Below the pieces are notes generated by a model. That model was not told where the DNA came from. It saw only the letters and a list, made by a program, of their open reading frames with translations, and did not search any database. From Hermatobates lingyangjiaoensis (taxonomy: Eukaryota; Arthropoda; Insecta; Hemiptera; Hermatobatidae), in assembly GCA_026182355.1 (NCBI GenBank), contig JAPFBL010000068.1, forward strand, positions 3,923,001 through 3,987,000: a stretch of DNA of 64,000 nt. Direction: 5' to 3'. The position numbers and the translations under genes are program-made. Positions 23,641 to 33,745 of this stretch are shown in pieces. Each line of letters begins with the position of its first letter. The first letter of the stretch is position 1.

Positions 23641-24628
23641 ACTATCTTCAATGCTAATATCAAGTAAACGCAAAACGAACCCCCAAATAATATTAAACAA
23701 AATAAAATTGTAAATATGAAGAGAAATAATTTTCTCCTTAAATAATTTGTACAGTTGAGTATTTTGGTTGCAGTTTTCATTCTTCTACATTGGATCTCTG
23801 TTTTCTTCTTTTTCCTTTTTATTTGGTTCTAGATTTGTCCTCCACTCGTAATATGTGTCTTCGCAAGCCATCTGGCTGGTCGTTTATCCGGAATATTTAA
23901 GACTTCATAATCTATTCTTGTCGCTCTTATAGCACAATATCTACGTGTTGGAGGTTAACATTTGTTTAATTATTTGAATATTATTAATGCTAAAGCTTAG
24001 TTGTTCAGGATCTCCAGTCGCCATGTGCATTTCACCTTTAGTGAAATTGTAGTGGTAGTGGACCATTGCAAGCAGATTTGAAAAAAATCGTACTTTCCTA
24101 TATTGGTTATATGCCTGTATATCACATGGTCTATTTTGCTAATTGCTGATTTGTTTTGCAGATTAGTCTTGATTACCACGTCGTAGTGCTAATATAGTAG
24201 TGTTTTAGAATATAGTATTCAGGATTGTGGCATAAAGATGTCTATTTAATGAGGCTATTCATTAAATATAGTAAAAGCATGCTCTCTACATGACAGTGTC
24301 TCCTCATCCTTTCCTACGCAACTGAATATTGATTTATATCAGTGAAGCAGTAATTTTCCGGTCACCTTCCTGGCCACCGACTGGGTCACTTTCTCTGATG
24401 AAGATGAGGGCATAAATAAAGAAGTGGGTTCTATCAATTCTATTTTTGTTTTCATTCTCTTTAATTTTATTGTTGTTCTCATAAGCCATTTCTTTTTTGC
24501 TTTACATATATATTATTTTTGATTTATTTATATAACATAGAACTGGGTTTGAAAGCTATAAACTTTAATTACAATTTTAAACATGTTTGCAGTTATGTAA
24601 TAATTTATATTAAATAATAAAATAAGTC
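23641..24628. other. No firm feature; one weak hammerhead-like motif
   Basis: CTCTGATGAAGATGAGGGCA at about 24391 matches CTGATGA but lacks a clear stem II and GAAA box. Nothing else recognised. Confidence 0.4.
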
Positions 24629-24665
24629 TCATACCTCGTACCTTGATCTGGGAGTTTTTCTACCA
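24629..24665 (-). mobile_element. Short fragment of family C PLE-like repeat
   Basis: CTCATACCTCGTACCTTGAT followed by CTGGGAGTTTTTCT parallels the outer part of the arm at 15604-15637 (CGTCATACCTCGTAAGATGA, TCCTGGAGTTGG). The hammerhead core itself is lost. Confidence 0.4.
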
Positions 24666-24732
24666 ATTTTCGTTTCTAGTATTGCATGTATTTGGTAATC
24701 TAACCATATATTTTATTAATATAGGTATTTTT

Positions 24733-24977
24733 TTTAACTCTTACGTGTGGGAGGGTTTCTATAATTTATTAACGTTCTAATTTGACTTATAATTTGCACA
24801 TTTATTTCGGTTTTTAATTAAAGGGCATTTTTATTCATGTTTATAAGTTTATATCACTCGTTTAACTCTTACGTGTGGGAGGGTTTCTATAATTTGTTAA
24901 CGTTCTAATTTCACTTATAATTTGCACTTTTATTTGGGTTTTTAATTAAAGGGCATTTTGATTCATGTTTATAAGTC
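24733..24977 (+). repeat. Two-copy tandem repeat, period 128 bp
   Basis: Unit 1 at 24733-24860 and unit 2 from 24861 share TTTAACTCTTACGTGTGGGA, GGGTTTCTATAATTT, TTAACGTTCTAATTT and AAGGGCATTTT. I see about six differences over roughly 116 bp. No coding sequence. Confidence 0.85.
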
Positions 24978-25174
24978 TTTTTCATTTTTAGTTTTTAGTT
25001 TTAGTTATTAGTTTTTTCATTTTTTTTTTTAAAGCGCATCACCTTTAAGACATTAGCAGCCTTCAATGATTCATAATATCAAAAAACTCATATTTGCATG
25101 AGTATCTTGCAGTCTTTTAAAAAAATGTAACAACTTCTCTTGGTTTCTTGATGGTAGCGCTTATGTTAGGTCAT

Positions 25175-25400
25175 TCTCAGGCTTTTCCAGTATCTCCGGT
25201 GCATGAGTGCTCCTCCATGATATGCTCTACAGTTAAAGGGACATGACAATTGTTACAAAGTGTTCTAGCCTCCTGTAAGAAGGAAGCCTCGAGTCAGCCT
25301 GTTCTGACCGATGTCAACGTATTCAGTACCACTGTATGTAGTCTGTGTAGTAACGTAGCGTGAACTGCAGCGCCGAACTCAGGCTGAACCCTGCAAAACT
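25175..25400 (-). pseudogene. LINE C-terminal cysteine motif fragment
   Basis: On the minus strand the frame reads CNNCHVPLTVEHIMEEHSC. This matches the C-x2-C-x(7-8)-H-x4-C knuckle with the PLTVEHI core that ends ORF2 of jockey/I/CR1-type LINEs. The upstream segment (GC-richer, to about 25400) is consistent with the preceding RNase H or linker region but has stops. It differs in type from the R1-like fragments elsewhere in the window, so at least two LINE lineages are present. No 3' tail or target duplication located. Confidence 0.75.
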
Positions 25401-26444
25401 ATGTAGATTTGTTAATTGTTTAATTACACATTTAATTTAATTTTCAAATTTTTTAGTTAAGTTATTGTTTAATTAATTGTAATGAATTTTATCAATAAAT
25501 GTTGACGTTTAATAATATATTCTGATTTAGATATTATTGTGGAGGTATTTCTGCTTTCTAATTTAGTAGCTATTACACTGTCTTTTTGAATCATTAATAT
25601 TTATCAGATATTAGGTAGAGTTATTCAAGTTTTTATGTTTGATATACTTACTACTATTGGCAATTTTATTTATTACTTATGATGCTAAATGGCTAACAAG
25701 ATCTATAGGTTGAGATTTCTTTTATAGCTTACTCTTTTCCAGTTATTAGAATTTTCAATTTTCACCCTATATGAAAATTAAGCTTATTTAAGCTTATTTC
25801 ATTCCTTTATTAAGGTTTTAGATTGTTTCTCTTGTTGAAAAATTTATATAATTCTTATTAATTTAGGATAGAATTTACTTTCCTCATTATTTTGATAACT
25901 TATATTTGGTAATTCTTTGATTTTGTTAATTTATTAGGTCATATTTCTTATCTAAGTTTTCTTGATTATTTTATTTAAGATTTTGCTTTCTTTTAACAAT
26001 TCTCCGTCTATATTAAGTGATTCGGTCTAAGATGCTTTGTCAATAGTCGTTTGTTAGTTCCAGTTTTCTTACAATTCCGTGGACCTTATTTCGTTCTTAA
26101 GCCCTAAAGTCTCTGCCAGTTGGATAGTTACTAATATACTGTAACTTATGTCTTTGGACTAAATGGTTATGAATTTCAGTATTATATTTCAAATTAGATA
26201 TGTTTTATTGAGTCAAATATTGCGATTAATTTTTACTATTTTTTTCAAATCAGTTAAAACTGCTTCATAATATTAGCCAGTCAGATACATTTAGATAGAT
26301 TTCAATTAGTCCTAACGAGGGAAATAGCCTCATCTAAAAGGGTTGATAGTTAGCAGATAGCTTGTTACTTTCTATTACTGTACTCCTTTGTTTACCCAAA
26401 CATCCCTCCCTGGACTATTGTCCTGTCCTACATTTTACACCCTT
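25401..26444. other. AT-rich stretch, no feature seen
   Basis: Strongly T-rich on the plus strand. No coding frame or shared repeat recognised. Confidence 0.5.
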
Positions 26445-26598
26445 TTAAAATACTACTATTCCCTCCCGGTCCTCTCAACCCGCTAACCATGATGTTTCTA
26501 CATTTTGTGTTTCAGTTGGGTTTTTGATTCTGACGAAGACCGCTTGTTAAAGTCGAAAAATCTTAGTCTTTTTTGTCATTTTTTTGGTGGTTTGAATT
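26445..26598 (+). mobile_element. PLE-like terminal repeat, family A, plus orientation
   Basis: Blocks in order are ACCCTTTTAAAATACTACTA (about 26439), CTCTCAACCC, GTGTTTCAGTTGGGTTTTTG, CTGACGAAGACCGCTTGTTA (26530), AATCTTAGTCTT and GGTGGTTTGAA. The part upstream of the hammerhead-like core is shared with the inverted copy at 61149-61312, extending the family beyond the 110 bp seen in other copies. The GAAA box is mutated (TCGAAAAAT) and the stem II CGGT is lost. Confidence 0.6.
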
Positions 26599-28499
26599 TA
26601 TATACGAGTATTACTGTGTTGAATAAAGGGGTCAAGAACTATTTGTGAATACATATATATATATATATCCTCTTTTATAACATTTGAATTCTTATATTTC
26701 GTTACTATACCCATTATTTGTTATATTAAATTATTATTGTTAAAACCTACCATTAAGTTATAGTTATTTAGTAATAAGTAGTTTTTCAGACGAGCATACT
26801 ATCTTTAAAGTCCTATGGTTGCAAATTTATTACAGTTGGTAGTTTTACAATTACTCATTATTTGTATTCCTTCTACTAATTTTTTTATTCATTAATTGTA
26901 TTCATTATTTTTGCAATCATTATTTGCTGATTTCATTAAATAGACTACAGTATATCCTTTGTTATTGGCTATTAGCACTCCTATGTAAAATAGGAAATAA
27001 TTATTGATCACAATTCTGTGTGCAGGCATAAATATACTGTTTAGTTTATATATTAATAAATTTTTATAAGCAATTATTATTGGTTGAGGATTGAAAGATA
27101 TTGAATATCAAAAAATAATATATATTTAAGTTTTATCATAAAAAAATATTGCCTGAGGGTAAGTAATACTCATTTGTAAAGCAAAGGCTGAAATCGGGAA
27201 GGAAAGCTTTATTTCCAGTAAGTCTGTCAGTTTTCAAGTAAAGCAATAACATGAAAACTTTCTTAAATCAGAAACGCCCAGAAGTTGCTTTATAAAGATT
27301 TATTTTAGTTTCATTTTAGAGATCCTTGTGCTTCCTCAAGTGGCTCAACTTTTATTTTTCAATCATTTTAAACATAACCAAAAATAAAATATAACCACAT
27401 TTGTTTGTTAAAATAAATTTAAGCTGATTCTGTTATAAATTGTTATTAACCTTTAGCCATAGTTTATAGTTACTTGCGGTCTAGTTGCATGTTGTCATTA
27501 GAACCAAAGCTCCGCGCTTGAATTTAAATTCAACTAATTCGTGTACCTTCTTTCTTCTTTAATAGGTACATTCAGATTTAGAACTAGCTTTGAAAATTCA
27601 ATCTTTCTAAATGTAACAAATTTAAATTTGAATTCACTACATTAAATTAATATGTTTTACAAAACATATCTTTATATTATCCTTTTTTATTTTAATAAAA
27701 TAATCTGAAAAATAAAAGGTGATCTTTTTTAATATAGTGGCATCTTTATAACAAAATTTAACAGATTGCAATTTAAAATGGAATCAGCTATATTTCTTTT
27801 AGAAGTTTTTAAAAGATTCAAATTTTGAACTCGGTATGTACTTGTCAAAAGATCTTAATTTCTTGTTGCATTTCTATGTGTTTTCCATTTTATACATTTT
27901 TCGAAAAAATCTTCAATGTCTTTGATTTTGAGATGTCATTTAATTTAGAAAAATTCATTTAATTTTCGTTCTTCTTCCTTCTGTCCATGTATAAACTGGA
28001 TTTTATGGTTTCATTGATTATGGCTTTGTGTTAATGTTTGTTTTTACATTATATTTTTGGTAAAGCTTGAGTTAAAAAAACTAAGCACCATCTTCAAAAC
28101 AAAATTAAAGTTGAGATTGAGATGTAATGCTAATAACGAGATTGAAATTGAAATACATAACTTAGTTTACGATTCAGTAAACAAATTATCAACAAATTAG
28201 AATAAAATTGTAAGTACAACAGAAACTAAACAGTCAATGATGAGGTGTTATTCTCCAAATCTTTTGTAGTTATATAAACCATTTTGCCTGGACGGAAAAG
28301 TATGTGCGTTTAATCTTTATTAAACTAAGAAAATGGAAAATATAAATAAAAAACAATTCCAATGGTTATGAAATTTTTCAATGGTGTGCTCGTGATTGTA
28401 CCGGTCCAATAGAAAAATACATTAATTTGGAATCACTCGGTTCTCATTAGGGTAAAAGTGTCGTAACATTGTATTACCGTAGATTCCCTTATATTATGT
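26599..28499. other. AT-rich stretch, no feature seen
   Basis: A short (TA)n run lies at 26651-26668, directly after the family A copy. No coding signal recognised. Confidence 0.55.
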
Positions 28500-28860
28500 C
28501 CGTTGTATTGAGATAGAAAGGACCCGACACGATAGAACTTGAACCCCCTCAGCCTGACGCATTCTGACTTTAAGTGGTAAGAAATATATAAAAGACGGCT
28601 GGACATGGTCAGTGTGAGGCACGCTTAAGGATTATGAGAGAGAAGCAGTGTCTACGGCCACTAAGAGTCGTGTCTCCATGGTACTAGCGCGGTTACCTTC
28701 ATGTAGCTGACTTGGCACGACTTCTTCAAGAGTGCCTTCAACAAATCGGAGTACTGACAATTGGACTTTATCCTTTCTGGAGGATAAAATTATGAAATTC
28801 CATGTTCCTCCTATACGAAGTTTCTAGTGTCCTGAAACTAAGGAGGAATTATACTAACTA
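28500..28860 (+). promoter_or_regulatory. GC-richer segment with a candidate core promoter
   Basis: This stretch is clearly less AT-rich than its surroundings. It contains TATAAAAG (28587-28594) and, 24 nt further on, TCAGTG with A at 28611, matching the arthropod initiator TCAGT. The spacing is somewhat shorter than the usual 28-31 nt. No ORF follows convincingly. It could be the promoter of a host gene, an LTR fragment or a chance match. Confidence 0.3.
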
Positions 28861-29606
28861 CATGGTGGAGGATTGGTTACTCTCTATTGCAATGTACCAG
28901 CAAATCACTTCAGTATAAAACTATGTGGCATTGGAAAAAATTTACAAATTGATGTATCAATATCAAACATCCGTACAGATTTATTAAAAAAGGTGTCTTG
29001 TTTATTTTTTTAACAAACTTATAATTACCCTGGTTGAAAATACCGGGTATCTTACAGTTAGCCGACATCTGCATATCTTTTTTACTATTACTGTTTTTAA
29101 AAAATTCGTGAAAATGTTGAGAAAGTGTCTTTTAATTATTTATTAAACACCTTTATTCTCAATAACAACTACAGAATCCTGACTTTACTTTGCATCTTAC
29201 TCATACGTCCTAAAGATCCACTTGAGATCTTGAGATAGTAGTTACTCTAAAAAACAAATTATTTAACGAATCGGTAACATTATGAAATTGATGTGCTAAA
29301 ATAGGCATTAAACTGTTAGTTTAGGATGTTGGCTTAGGTTATACATGATAACCTAAGTTACAAATTTTAGGAACTTAGCTGTTTCGCTATATCCCATAGG
29401 CAATCACACCCCTGATATAAGTCTTACTGGTTGACTCTGGAGAGGTAAAGCGATGTCAAATTATCACAAATAAATATGAATGCACCGCCTAAAATAGTCG
29501 TGTCATAAGAATGCCTGATTTTAACGCATTCAGTCTCTAAATTCTAAAAGCTGTCCTTGAAATTCTATATTTTGAAATCTATAATGCACGATTAGACATA
29601 ATTTTA
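28861..29606. other. No feature seen
   Basis: AT-rich, with no coding signal or shared repeat recognised. Confidence 0.5.
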
Positions 29607-29735
29607 TTAGGTTTGTTAGCTAGTAGGCAACACTGTAGGTTGAAGTGGCTGTCCCCTACAAGGGAACACACATAGGTCGAGCATTAGGCCCTTTGTGTAC
29701 CACGCAATGAAGATTGATTTTATATTGGGAGTCCT
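29607..29735 (+). repeat. TTAGG-headed dispersed repeat, copy 3
   Basis: The head is degraded (TTAGGTTTGTTAGC). The body is well kept: GTGGCTGTCCC, CAAGGGAACACACATAGG, CGAGCATTAGGCCCTTTGTG, ACGCAATGAAGATTGATTTT and GGGAGTCCT. Copies 1 and 2 keep the TTAGG head better, which suggests the head belongs to the element. Confidence 0.7.
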
Positions 29736-29754
29736 AAATTTTGCCTAACTCAAG

Positions 29755-29957
29755 TGTATTTAAAGTAGGTATCTTTAACGAGTACCTGACATCGTACAAG
29801 CTAGCGAACGAAGGTTTAACGTCTTATCCGAGGGGTAACGTTCTCAGATTTATTCAGTTCCCACGTGAATAAATCGAGGGCCAGAGTGGGTATCGAACCC
29901 GGACCCACCAGTTCCGAAGCGAGTACGTTAACCACTGAGCTAACTTGGCACCCCAGC
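29755..29957 (-). mobile_element. tRNA-derived SINE
   Basis: On the minus strand a tRNA-like head (29949 down to 29880) holds an A box TAGCTCAGTGG (29932-29942) and a B box GGTTCGATACC (29889-29899), matching the RNA polymerase III consensus TRGYNNARNGG and GGTTCGANNCC. The acceptor stem is poorly paired and no clean anticodon arm forms, so it is not a working tRNA gene. A tRNA-unrelated body follows with CGTGGGAACTGAATAAATC, CGTTAAACC and ACTCGTTAAAGATACC. It sits next to the TTAGG-headed repeat at 29607-29735. The 62-codon ORF across it is an artefact. Confidence 0.85.
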
Positions 29958-31960
29958 ATTCTGTATATTATTAGAACTGCTTGAGAAATCTCACTATTCT
30001 TCATAAATTGTGAAGAGTTACTGTTATTTTTAGTTCATAGTCCTTTAGTTCAGCCTTAAGAGTTGTTCTAAAAGTGCGCTTCACTGATATTTGGCTCACA
30101 TTTTAGTTATTGGTAATCATTATCAAGAGCTGATTCTAATCGGACTCCTGAATTTCATCTCACACAAGTTTCCTAGATTAGATTCATATTTAACTAGTAT
30201 CATTACATAATAATATTTATAGATATTATAAATATTAACTACTTTAATTATAAATTAAAGTTAATTTTAATTAACTTTAATTTTATTAAATTTAAATATA
30301 AATTTAGTAATTATAAATAATTACTACTTTATTAATCATAGCTTTTTGTTAGTTAAATTACAATTTCATATTTACTGATTAGAATTTAGAAAGCTCAGAG
30401 ATTAAAGGATGAAATAAATTGACATACAATTTAATTTAAATTTAATTAAATTTACTTAAAGAGAACATTTAAAAGAGACATTTCCCAGGTGACTTACATT
30501 GAAGACTCTGATTAAGAAATAAAAAATAATCTTGTTAACATAACTTAATTTATTACTTTGGAGAAGTTTAACAAAGCTCGCAATTATTGAAAAACTAATG
30601 TTTGTGGAAGTTTCCCACCATCATTTTAAGTGACTACCATTAAGAAGGCGTCTATAATTTGATTTGAGCAATTTTAATTTTCGTTTTTATTTTAAATTTA
30701 AATTGATAGTTATGTAATGAGTTTTATTTAAAAAATAAATAAGGAGGTGAAACGTTTTTCCAATATTTCCCCAAAATTTTAATTTAATTATTTTCTCTGA
30801 TGTTAAGAGTGGATTTACATTAATTGATATTATAGACAAGGTACTCTACTGAGAGAAATAATTTTTTCTTGAGCAGATATTTTTTTTAATATAGTTTCTT
30901 CCAAGGAATGTAAGGGCGCAATCTAGTGGTTTGCGTCTTTTTATCAGTTCGAGTATAATAATGAATTGAAATGTTTATAACACAGAGTTATATTGACCGT
31001 TTTAAATCGGTTTTCTTTCATTACTCAAGTTAGTGTATACAATTCAAAATACGTAAACATTGACTGAACTGAATTTATTATATGCTAAAAAAAAGAAAAT
31101 AAAAACAGAATACATCACTTAATTCGAGCAGGAATTTGCCATCATGATGAGACAAATAGTTGATGAAGTGAGAAAGACGTTCTCATTTCCTATTTCAAAA
31201 CGAAGTTATATAACCGAATTACAAAGTAACATCAGATACGGACGCACTGCCACTTTGTTGTAACAGTATCATATTTGGAATAACTCTTTCTGGTCAGCAA
31301 ATAGACATAACTGTGATTTTACTGCGCAGGAAATTTTGCTTTTGTGACCAATCGACTAACTTAATTTACAATTATTTTCATACTTCATGGAACAGCTGAC
31401 CTTGCCCTTTCAAGAACTCAGAAACTAAAATGAAGTTTAGTATAATTATATCGAATGTTCTTATTTTTTTTATTTAATACTAAAAAAAAGAAAGAAAATA
31501 ATTAAAATGAATTAACCAACATTCAAAACATTTTAAATTTAAAACATTTACGTAGAAAACATTTTAATTAACTTAAAGCTTAATAATGTTAATTACTTAA
31601 TGTTTTAACTTAAAAATGTTAATTAATAAAAACTTAAATAACATTATAAAACATTATGTTTTTTTATAATGATGAATTAAATTGAAATGTTTAATATGTT
31701 AATCTTTTTGGTAGCTTTACTTAATATATCAATGAGAAATAATATTTAGAAAGCTAAAAAATGTTTGTGGAGCCAAGTTCGGGGTTGATTAGGAAACTTC
31801 TAGTCATTTAGTCAGCTGCTGCATGGTGTTTTACTCACATTGAGAAACTATAGATAAAGTCTCGGCATAAACAATTATTAGTAGAAAACAAACCGTTTTA
31901 ATCACAGAATATTTTTTTTTAATATTGTAAGTTACTCCTCTTTGTTATAGGGTATCAATT
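29958..31960. other. AT-rich stretch with self-complementary TTAATT runs
   Basis: Between 30215 and 30330 the sequence is almost entirely A and T with many TTTAATTAAA-like palindromes. No coding signal, RNA gene or shared repeat recognised. Confidence 0.55.
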
Positions 31961-32180
31961 ATCAAACCACAATAAGAAAATGGGAAAACAAGATTAAAAT
32001 CTTTCAACCGTAACAAGCGGTCTTCGTCAGTCAGTTGGGTTTTTGACTCTGACGAAGACCGCTTGTTACGGTTGAAAGATCTTAGTCTTGTTTTCCCATT
32101 TTCTTATTGTGGTTTGATCATTTTGTTTTGATCATTTTCTTATGATCATTGATTGTTATTTCACGTGTTTATGTGAAATC
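31961..32180. mobile_element. Palindromic PLE-like pair, family A, at the duplication edge
   Basis: The left arm 31961-32030 and right arm 32049-32118 are 70-bp reverse complements with two mismatches, around an 18-nt spacer. Only the right unit continues outward, through TTGATCATTTTCTTATGATC to TTTCACGTGTTTATGTGAAA ending near 32180. The right core reads CTGACGA, AG, ACCG-CTTGTTA-CGGT, T, GAAAGATCTTAGTC. The large duplication begins at 32034, between the two arms. Confidence 0.65.
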
Positions 32181-33002
32181 TTGTTATAGGGTATGTGAAC
32201 AGTAAGAGAAGCAAGGAAGCAAAATTTACCGTTCCATATTCAAATGTCTACCTTCTCACTACAAGAGAAAGGATAACTTAAACACTTCATGTTTAAAACG
32301 CTTTGTTTTATTAATAATATTTGTTTATGAGGAATGTTTGCCATGAAATAGTAGTTGATAAAAGTACTTTAGAAATCTGTTATTGACAAAATAAATATTA
32401 ACTTGTTTAATTGCCTTGCACTGAAATATCTGCTCACTCGCAGGTCTGAATTTAGCTCTGACTGACAAACAATAGAATTCCAGTGTAACCCACCAAAGGA
32501 AGTTTTTACTCATTTATGGGTAATTACCTGTTAAATTAAAGGAGACACTGTAGTGAACTATAATTATTCTTACTCATAAACAAAAGTTACAAATTTAACT
32601 TCCTTTAGAGTGCTTGCCTGTTTCATTATTACATTGATAATATACCTATGTTGAATTTTTTCTTAATAATCCAGCCATCATATTCGTTAAGCAATCTTAT
32701 TTTATTATTTTGTATTTTATTTTATTTGCATCTAAGTAAGCAATTACTTTAAATAAAATTATAGAAAAAGACTGTAAGATTGACCAAAATTTTGAAGATA
32801 AAGGAAGACAGAGTAACAAAATAAAAGATTGAAATTAAATGAAAAATGAACCAGTTGTTTAATCAAGTTTTCAATTTTCAATTGCAAATTGTTGGATTCA
32901 GTTGTAAAAATAAAATTGAAATCGTGCCGAATGGTAAGAAACAAAGATATTGGTAGGTTTTGCCGTTTCATTTAGTCGGAGCTTTATCTCTTAAGTGGTG
33001 GG

Positions 33003-33009
33003 TCAGTTT
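33003..33009 (+). promoter_or_regulatory. Possible initiator upstream of a small ORF
   Basis: TCAGTTT matches the arthropod initiator and lies 36 nt before the ATG at 33039, inside the only GC-rich patch of the region. No TATA box stands at the right distance. The site recurs at 42442 in copy 2. Confidence 0.2.
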
Positions 33010-33038
33010 GGGAGGGCGTAAATAAAAGAGGGGCGGAA

Positions 33039-33224
33039 ATGAAGCTAGTGTTGAGAGGGAACTGGACCTGCACGCAGGGCCGGCTCCTGATGCACGAGCT
33101 GGCTTACCTCCTCGAGTGCCACATCAACGAGAAATTACAGTATCGCTGTCAAGTCGGATATTGCCGAGCCAGCTTCAAGCCTGCCAGTCAAACTCACATT
33201 AAACTAACTAACCCTCTTCATTAA
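33039..33224 (+). CDS. Small cysteine-containing ORF or exon, function unknown (copy 1)
   Basis: The 61-codon ORF starts at an ATG in fair context (GGAAATG), preceded by an in-frame stop near 33018. It ends in TAA, with AATAAA at 33231-33236. Its codons are rich in G and C at third positions (GAG CTG GCT TAC CTC CTC GAG TGC), in sharp contrast with the AT-rich surroundings. Features are four cysteines (C11, C27, C37, C42), an N-glycosylation sequon NWT at residue 8 and no clear signal peptide. I do not recognise a family. It could be a small gene, a terminal exon of a longer gene whose start lies elsewhere, or a piece of an unknown element. It is unchanged in copy 2 of the duplication. Confidence 0.4.
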   Translation: MKLVLRGNWTCTQGRLLMHELAYLLECHINEKLQYRCQVGYCRASFKPASQTHIKLTNPLH

Positions 33225-33329
33225 GACTTTAATAAACCTTATTTGTTTTTCTATCATTCAAATTACTAACTTGCATAAGTGTAAAATACATGCATATTGT
33301 TACACAGAGGTTAGTAAACATCAAATTAT

Positions 33330-33745
33330 TATACAAATAGTCATACCTCATGACTCGTTGTAGATGCCCAACCGGTTTTGTACGTCATGCTTATTCAAGT
33401 GGGACTGATAATAGTTGAAATATTCTGGATGTGAACCCTCGTTAAACAAATATGTCTAAATTTCCTATTAATAATATTACTTATTATCTGATTTTATTCT
33501 TATATAATTTAAATAAATCATTGTTGTCAAATCGGTCACAGTAGTCCTTCCAATTTTATTATTGGTTTTAATGGTATATCCAATATATTATATATGTTGG
33601 CACTACTACATTATTAGATATTTATAACTCATTCAGGATTGTTTGATTATTGACAACCCTGCTTAAAGAAGCACGGCATGTGAAACCGATCGGTCGTCTA
33701 CGACAACGATTCACAAGGTATGACGGATTTTTATGATAATAAATG
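33330..33745. mobile_element. Inverted PLE-like pair with a well-formed hammerhead-like core (family G)
   Basis: A minus-strand arm (about 33330-33400) and a plus-strand arm (about 33672-33745) share GGTATGAC, CTACRACG and ACCGxTxGG blocks in inverted orientation, about 270 bp apart. The plus arm reads CTTAAAGA, AGCACGGCATGT, GAA, then ACCG-AT-CGGT and C at 33695. That is a perfect 4-bp stem III with a 2-nt loop and the cleavage base. The CTGANGA box carries a G-to-A change and one inserted base, and stem II is weak. The minus arm is more degraded. Confidence 0.5.

Noticed and set aside
29880..29949. Functional tRNA gene on the minus strand
   Set aside because: A and B boxes are good, but the acceptor stem has mismatches and no clean anticodon arm forms. 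The downstream body shows a SINE.
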